NCBI GenBank assembly: GCA_905215395.1
Contig: CAJMQA010000179.1
Coordinates: 1 to 7,187, forward strand
DNA length: 7,187 nt
Source: an uncultured bacterium
Lineage (GTDB): Bacteria; Bacteroidota; Bacteroidia; Bacteroidales; Marinifilaceae
Reading direction: 5' to 3'
The position numbers and the translations under genes were made by a program. Below, one piece after another: positions 6,091 to 7,187 of the stretch. The first letter of the stretch is position 1; every line of letters starts with the position of its first letter. Under the pieces are notes generated by a model. That model made no database searches. It worked only from the letters and a program-made list of their open reading frames with translations, and had not been told where the DNA came from.

Positions 6091-7176
6091 ATGAGCGCAA
6101 AAAAAGTTTTGATGGCAATGAGCGGAGGCATCGACAGCACGGTAGCAGCCATGTTACTATTGGAAAAGGGATACGAATTGGTGGGGGTAACCTACCGGAC
6201 TTTCGACAATATTTCCCGGGGATGTATGGAAAAAGAAAAAGGTTGCTGTAGCGTGGATTCCTTATTCGAAGCCAAACGCATGGCCCAGGATCTGGGATTT
6301 GAGCACCACATCCTGGATACCCGGCAGGAATTCAAAGATACAGTGATTACAAATTTTATAGACGAATATTTACAGGGACGAACTCCGAATCCCTGTGTAA
6401 TTTGCAATTCCACCATAAAATGGGGAAAACTCATCGATACAGCCAATGAAATGGGATGCGATTACATTGCTACCGGGCATTATGCCCGCATCGGACAGCA
6501 GGACGGGCGCTGGTATCTGCGCAAAGGAGCTGACGAATCGAAAGATCAGACCTACTTTCTCTGGACACTCACCCAGGAAAATCTGTCGCGCACAATCTTC
6601 CCTTTAGGGGAACTGACAAAACCTGAGGTACGGCAAATTGCCTTGAATCATGGTTATGAAAAATTGTCGAAAAAAGGGGAAAGCCAGGAAATATGTTTTA
6701 TCCCGGACAACGATTACCGGGCTTTTCTGGCCGGTCATGTCGAAGGATATACAGAAAAATACGGCCCGGGAAATTTCATTGATAGCAACGGCAAGATATT
6801 GGGACAACACAAAGGTTACCCGAACTACACCATCGGACAACGTAAGGGCCTGGGAATCGCCCTCGGACAACCAATGTTTGTTATAAGGATACACCCGGAA
6901 AACAACACCGTTGTACTAGGAACAAAAGATGAACTTCAGGGAAAAACCTTTTATGCCAAAAACATCAATCTGATGAAATATGGCCAGATTCCTGAAGGTC
7001 TGGAAGTGATAGCCAAAATCCGCTACCGGAACGCCGGGGGAAAAGCTTCTTTATACCCTGAAGGCGACCGCCTGCGGGTCGTATTCCATGACAGTATGGA
7101 CTCCATCACCCCTGGCCAAAGTGCCGTATTCTATGAAAATGAAGACGTGGTAGGGGGAGGAGTGATTGAAAGCTAA
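6091..7176 (+). CDS. mnmA: tRNA-specific 2-thiouridylase
   Basis: MnmA makes 2-thiouridine at wobble position 34 of tRNA-Lys, tRNA-Glu and tRNA-Gln, using ATP to adenylate the base and then inserting sulfur. The protein is 361 residues, complete, and close to the usual family length. Residues 11-16, SGGIDS, are the PP-loop ATP site. GRTPNPCVICNSTIKWG (96-112) holds Cys102 and Cys105. KDQTYFLW (151-158) is a conserved tRNA-contact and catalytic block. GESQEICFIPDNDY (196-209) carries Cys202, the second catalytic Cys. IGQRKGLG lies in the central domain and a beta-barrel C-terminal part follows. Where E. coli MnmA has D-x-x-C this protein has C-x-x-C, and it also has a Cys pair at 52-53 after Cys45. 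It is the last gene of the run in view; only 11 bases follow, so downstream genes and the terminator are not seen. Confidence 0.97.
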   Translation: MSAKKVLMAMSGGIDSTVAAMLLLEKGYELVGVTYRTFDNISRGCMEKEKGCCSVDSLFEAKRMAQDLGFEHHILDTRQEFKDTVITNFIDEYLQGRTPNPCVICNSTIKWGKLIDTANEMGCDYIATGHYARIGQQDGRWYLRKGADESKDQTYFLWTLTQENLSRTIFPLGELTKPEVRQIALNHGYEKLSKKGESQEICFIPDNDYRAFLAGHVEGYTEKYGPGNFIDSNGKILGQHKGYPNYTIGQRKGLGIALGQPMFVIRIHPENNTVVLGTKDELQGKTFYAKNINLMKYGQIPEGLEVIAKIRYRNAGGKASLYPEGDRLRVVFHDSMDSITPGQSAVFYENEDVVGGGVIES

Positions 7177-7187
7177 GGCTTCTGCTG

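Overview
The window looks like ordinary chromosomal DNA from a Bacteroidota species, most likely of the order Bacteroidales. The evidence is an Oar-like outer-membrane TonB-dependent receptor, a GldH-family lipoprotein, a methionyl-tRNA synthetase with the KISTS signature loop, a TrmB with the FPDPQ signature, no clear Shine-Dalgarno sequences before the genes, and promoter-like boxes of the Bacteroidota type (TAnnTTTG). I cannot name a genus from sequence alone.

Layout. Bases 3-1361 (+) are the C-terminal 452 residues of an Oar-like TonB-dependent receptor that enters from the left edge; it ends at a strong hairpin terminator (about 1385-1416). About 250 bp follow with no convincing gene but with a cluster of short ACACCAC repeats. 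A second hairpin (about 1664-1703) terminates metG, which runs leftwards from 3753 to 1723. Between metG and the next gene is a divergent promoter region of about 200 bp, with a perfect 15-bp tandem repeat and one promoter-like element facing each way. From 3957 to 7176 (+) lie four tightly spaced genes with gaps of 15, 9 and 13 nt: an S66-family LD-carboxypeptidase, gldH, trmB and mnmA. They are probably one operon; its terminator lies beyond the window.

Functionally the window mixes translation fidelity (MetG charges tRNA-Met, TrmB makes m7G46, MnmA makes the 2-thio group of U34) with envelope functions (receptor, peptidoglycan-peptide carboxypeptidase, GldH lipoprotein). I found no mobile element, CRISPR array, defence system, tRNA or rRNA, and no clear sign of a new system. 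The points most worth a second look are the linkage of GldH to peptidoglycan recycling and tRNA-modification genes, the CxxC-type MnmA, the tandem repeat in the divergent promoter, and the ACACCAC repeat cluster.
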